Assembly (NCBI GenBank): GCA_937891125.1
Contig: CALAEZ010000233.1
Span: forward strand, 1-7,390
DNA: 7,390 nt
Reading direction: 5' to 3'
Origin: an uncultured Treponema sp.
GTDB taxonomy: Bacteria > Spirochaetota > Spirochaetia > Treponematales > Treponemataceae
A program made the translations under genes and the position numbers. Below the pieces are notes generated by a model, which was not told where the DNA came from, did not search any database, and saw only the letters and a list, made by a program, of their open reading frames with translations. Position 1 is the stretch's first letter; every line of letters begins with the position of its first letter. Positions 7,092-7,390 of this stretch are shown one piece after another.

Positions 7092-7135
7092 CACGTATAT
7101 ATTGGCGAAAAATTGATTTTTTCTACAATTTTTTC
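7092..7135 (-). promoter_or_regulatory. A/T-rich region with inverted repeat, possible EEP promoter
   Basis: Between the second terminator and the EEP gene the sequence is strongly A/T-rich. A possible -10 TATATA lies at 7096-7101, with a weak TAGAAA 18 bp upstream as -35. An 8-bp perfect inverted repeat AAAAATTG/CAATTTTT (7108-7115 and 7126-7133, 10-base loop) lies over this stretch and could be an operator. The same CAATTTTTT box recurs at 7067-7075. The promoter call is weak; its position after two terminators is the main argument. Confidence 0.3.
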
Positions 7136-7180
7136 AAAAAAAAGCTGCCCGGTCGTGCACTTCATGCAGAGCGGGCAGCT
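7136..7180 (-). terminator. Second rho-independent terminator after ychF
   Basis: On the minus strand a perfect 9-bp stem AGCTGCCCG/CGGGCAGCT (arms 7172-7180 and 7143-7151) encloses a 20-base loop that itself can pair TGCA with TGCA, followed by a run of T (7136-7142). This is a strong intrinsic terminator for transcripts coming from ychF. There is no matching T-run on the plus strand. Confidence 0.85.
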
Positions 7181-7191
7181 GTCACCAGCGT

Positions 7192-7221
7192 TTATTTTGC
7201 CACATTAAATTTAAAAACACG
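7192..7221 (-). repeat. In-frame duplicate of the ychF 3' end (remnant)
   Basis: The minus strand here reads R-V-F-K-F-N-V-A-K-stop, nearly the same as the true ychF end F-F-K-F-N-V-S-K-stop. The 17-bp core TTTTTAAATTTAATGTG is identical at 7201-7217 and 7282-7298, exactly 81 bp (27 codons) apart, so the copy is in the same frame as ychF beyond its stop, with no other stop between. It has no start of its own and looks like a leftover of a duplication or of recombination at the gene end. Confidence 0.7.
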
Positions 7222-7246
7222 ACCGCAGCAGGCGCGTCCGGTCGTG
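7213..7246 (-). terminator. First rho-independent terminator after ychF
   Basis: On the minus strand an 8-bp perfect stem CACGACCG/CGGTCGTG (arms 7239-7246 and 7218-7225) with a 13-base loop is followed directly by TTTTT. It lies about 27 bases after the ychF stop. Its T-tract is formed by the first bases of the duplicated ychF tail. Confidence 0.75.
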
Positions 7247-7272
7247 CAAGTGCTTACAAAGCAAATATGTAT

Positions 7273-7390
7273 TTACTTCGACACATTAAATTTAAAAAAC
7301 ATTACGTCGCCGTCCTGCACGACGTAGTCCTTGCCCTCGACGCCCATCTTGCCTGCCCCGCGGACAGCGGACTCCGAGCCGTAGCGGATG
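7273..7390 (-). CDS. ychF: YchF/Obg-like GTPase family ATPase, C-terminal end (partial)
   Basis: The last 38 codons of a gene cut by the window edge. The reading ends in GKMGVEGKDYVVQDGDVMFF followed by KFNVSK and a TAA stop at 7273-7275. GK-x-x-x-EGKDY-x-V-x-DGDV-x-x-F-x-FNV is the characteristic end of the TGS domain of YchF (OLA1 in eukaryotes), a ribosome-associated ATPase linked to stress responses. The codons are strongly C/G-ending until the last eight, which are A/T-rich, consistent with a well-expressed gene. Usual YchF proteins end at or just after FNV, so the SK tail is a two-residue extension. Two terminators follow. The G domain is outside the window. Confidence 0.88.
   Translation of the reverse strand, partial: IRYGSESAVRGAGKMGVEGKDYVVQDGDVMFFKFNVSK

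Noticed and set aside
6761..7327. 188-codon open frame on the plus strand across the EEP gene start and the intergenic region
   Set aside because: It is antisense to the EEP N-terminus, runs through both terminators and the ychF tail, and its protein is low-quality Ser/Thr/Arg-rich text without a recognisable domain or ribosome binding site.
1..7390. CRISPR arrays, tRNA/rRNA genes, insertion sequences, toxin-antitoxin or defence genes
   Set aside because: No regular repeat-spacer pattern, no tRNA-like fold or rRNA motif, no transposase and no small paired genes were seen on either strand.

Overview
The window looks like a spirochaete chromosome fragment, most likely Treponema. This is an inference from the mix of spirochaete-style lipoproteins, a small outer-membrane barrel and a protein combining transglutaminase-like and TPR parts, at moderate G+C. 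It is not a database match. All six recognisable genes lie on the minus strand, so transcription runs from right to left. Bases 1-50 are not genomic: they are an Illumina TruSeq index primer left at the end of the contig.

Layout in transcription order. (1) 7390-7273 is the last 38 codons of ychF, cut by the window edge. (2) 7272-7054 is intergenic. It holds two strong rho-independent terminators, an in-frame duplicate of the end of ychF, and an A/T-rich stretch that may contain the next promoter. (3) 7053-6082 encodes an exported endonuclease/exonuclease/phosphatase (EEP) fold protein with a complete set of active-site motifs. (4) 6081-5948 carries a good sigma-70-type promoter (TTGACA, 17 bp, TACAGT). 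(5) 5947-2248 is a three-gene ABC importer: lipoprotein binding protein, double-domain permease and ATPase, spaced by 18 bp and 1 bp. (6) 2237-747 encodes an exported transglutaminase-like protein with C-terminal TPR-like helices, starting 10 bp after the ATPase gene. (7) 741-55 encodes a small outer-membrane beta-barrel protein with a Pro/Ala/Asp/Glu-rich linker, starting 5 bp after the previous stop.

The five genes from 5947 to 55 are tightly packed with no visible terminator between them and probably form one transcript. Three of them (binding protein, permease, ATPase) make a complete importer of the ferric/polyamine/phosphorylated-compound superfamily. The binding protein keeps only part of the FbpA iron-ligand set, so its substrate cannot be assigned. 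The last two are envelope proteins of unknown role. The most unusual local structure is the 3' end of ychF, where a hairpin, T-tract and FKFNV-coding motif appears twice, 81 bp apart and in the same frame. I found no convincing new defence or mobile system, no RNA genes, no CRISPR array and no insertion sequence.
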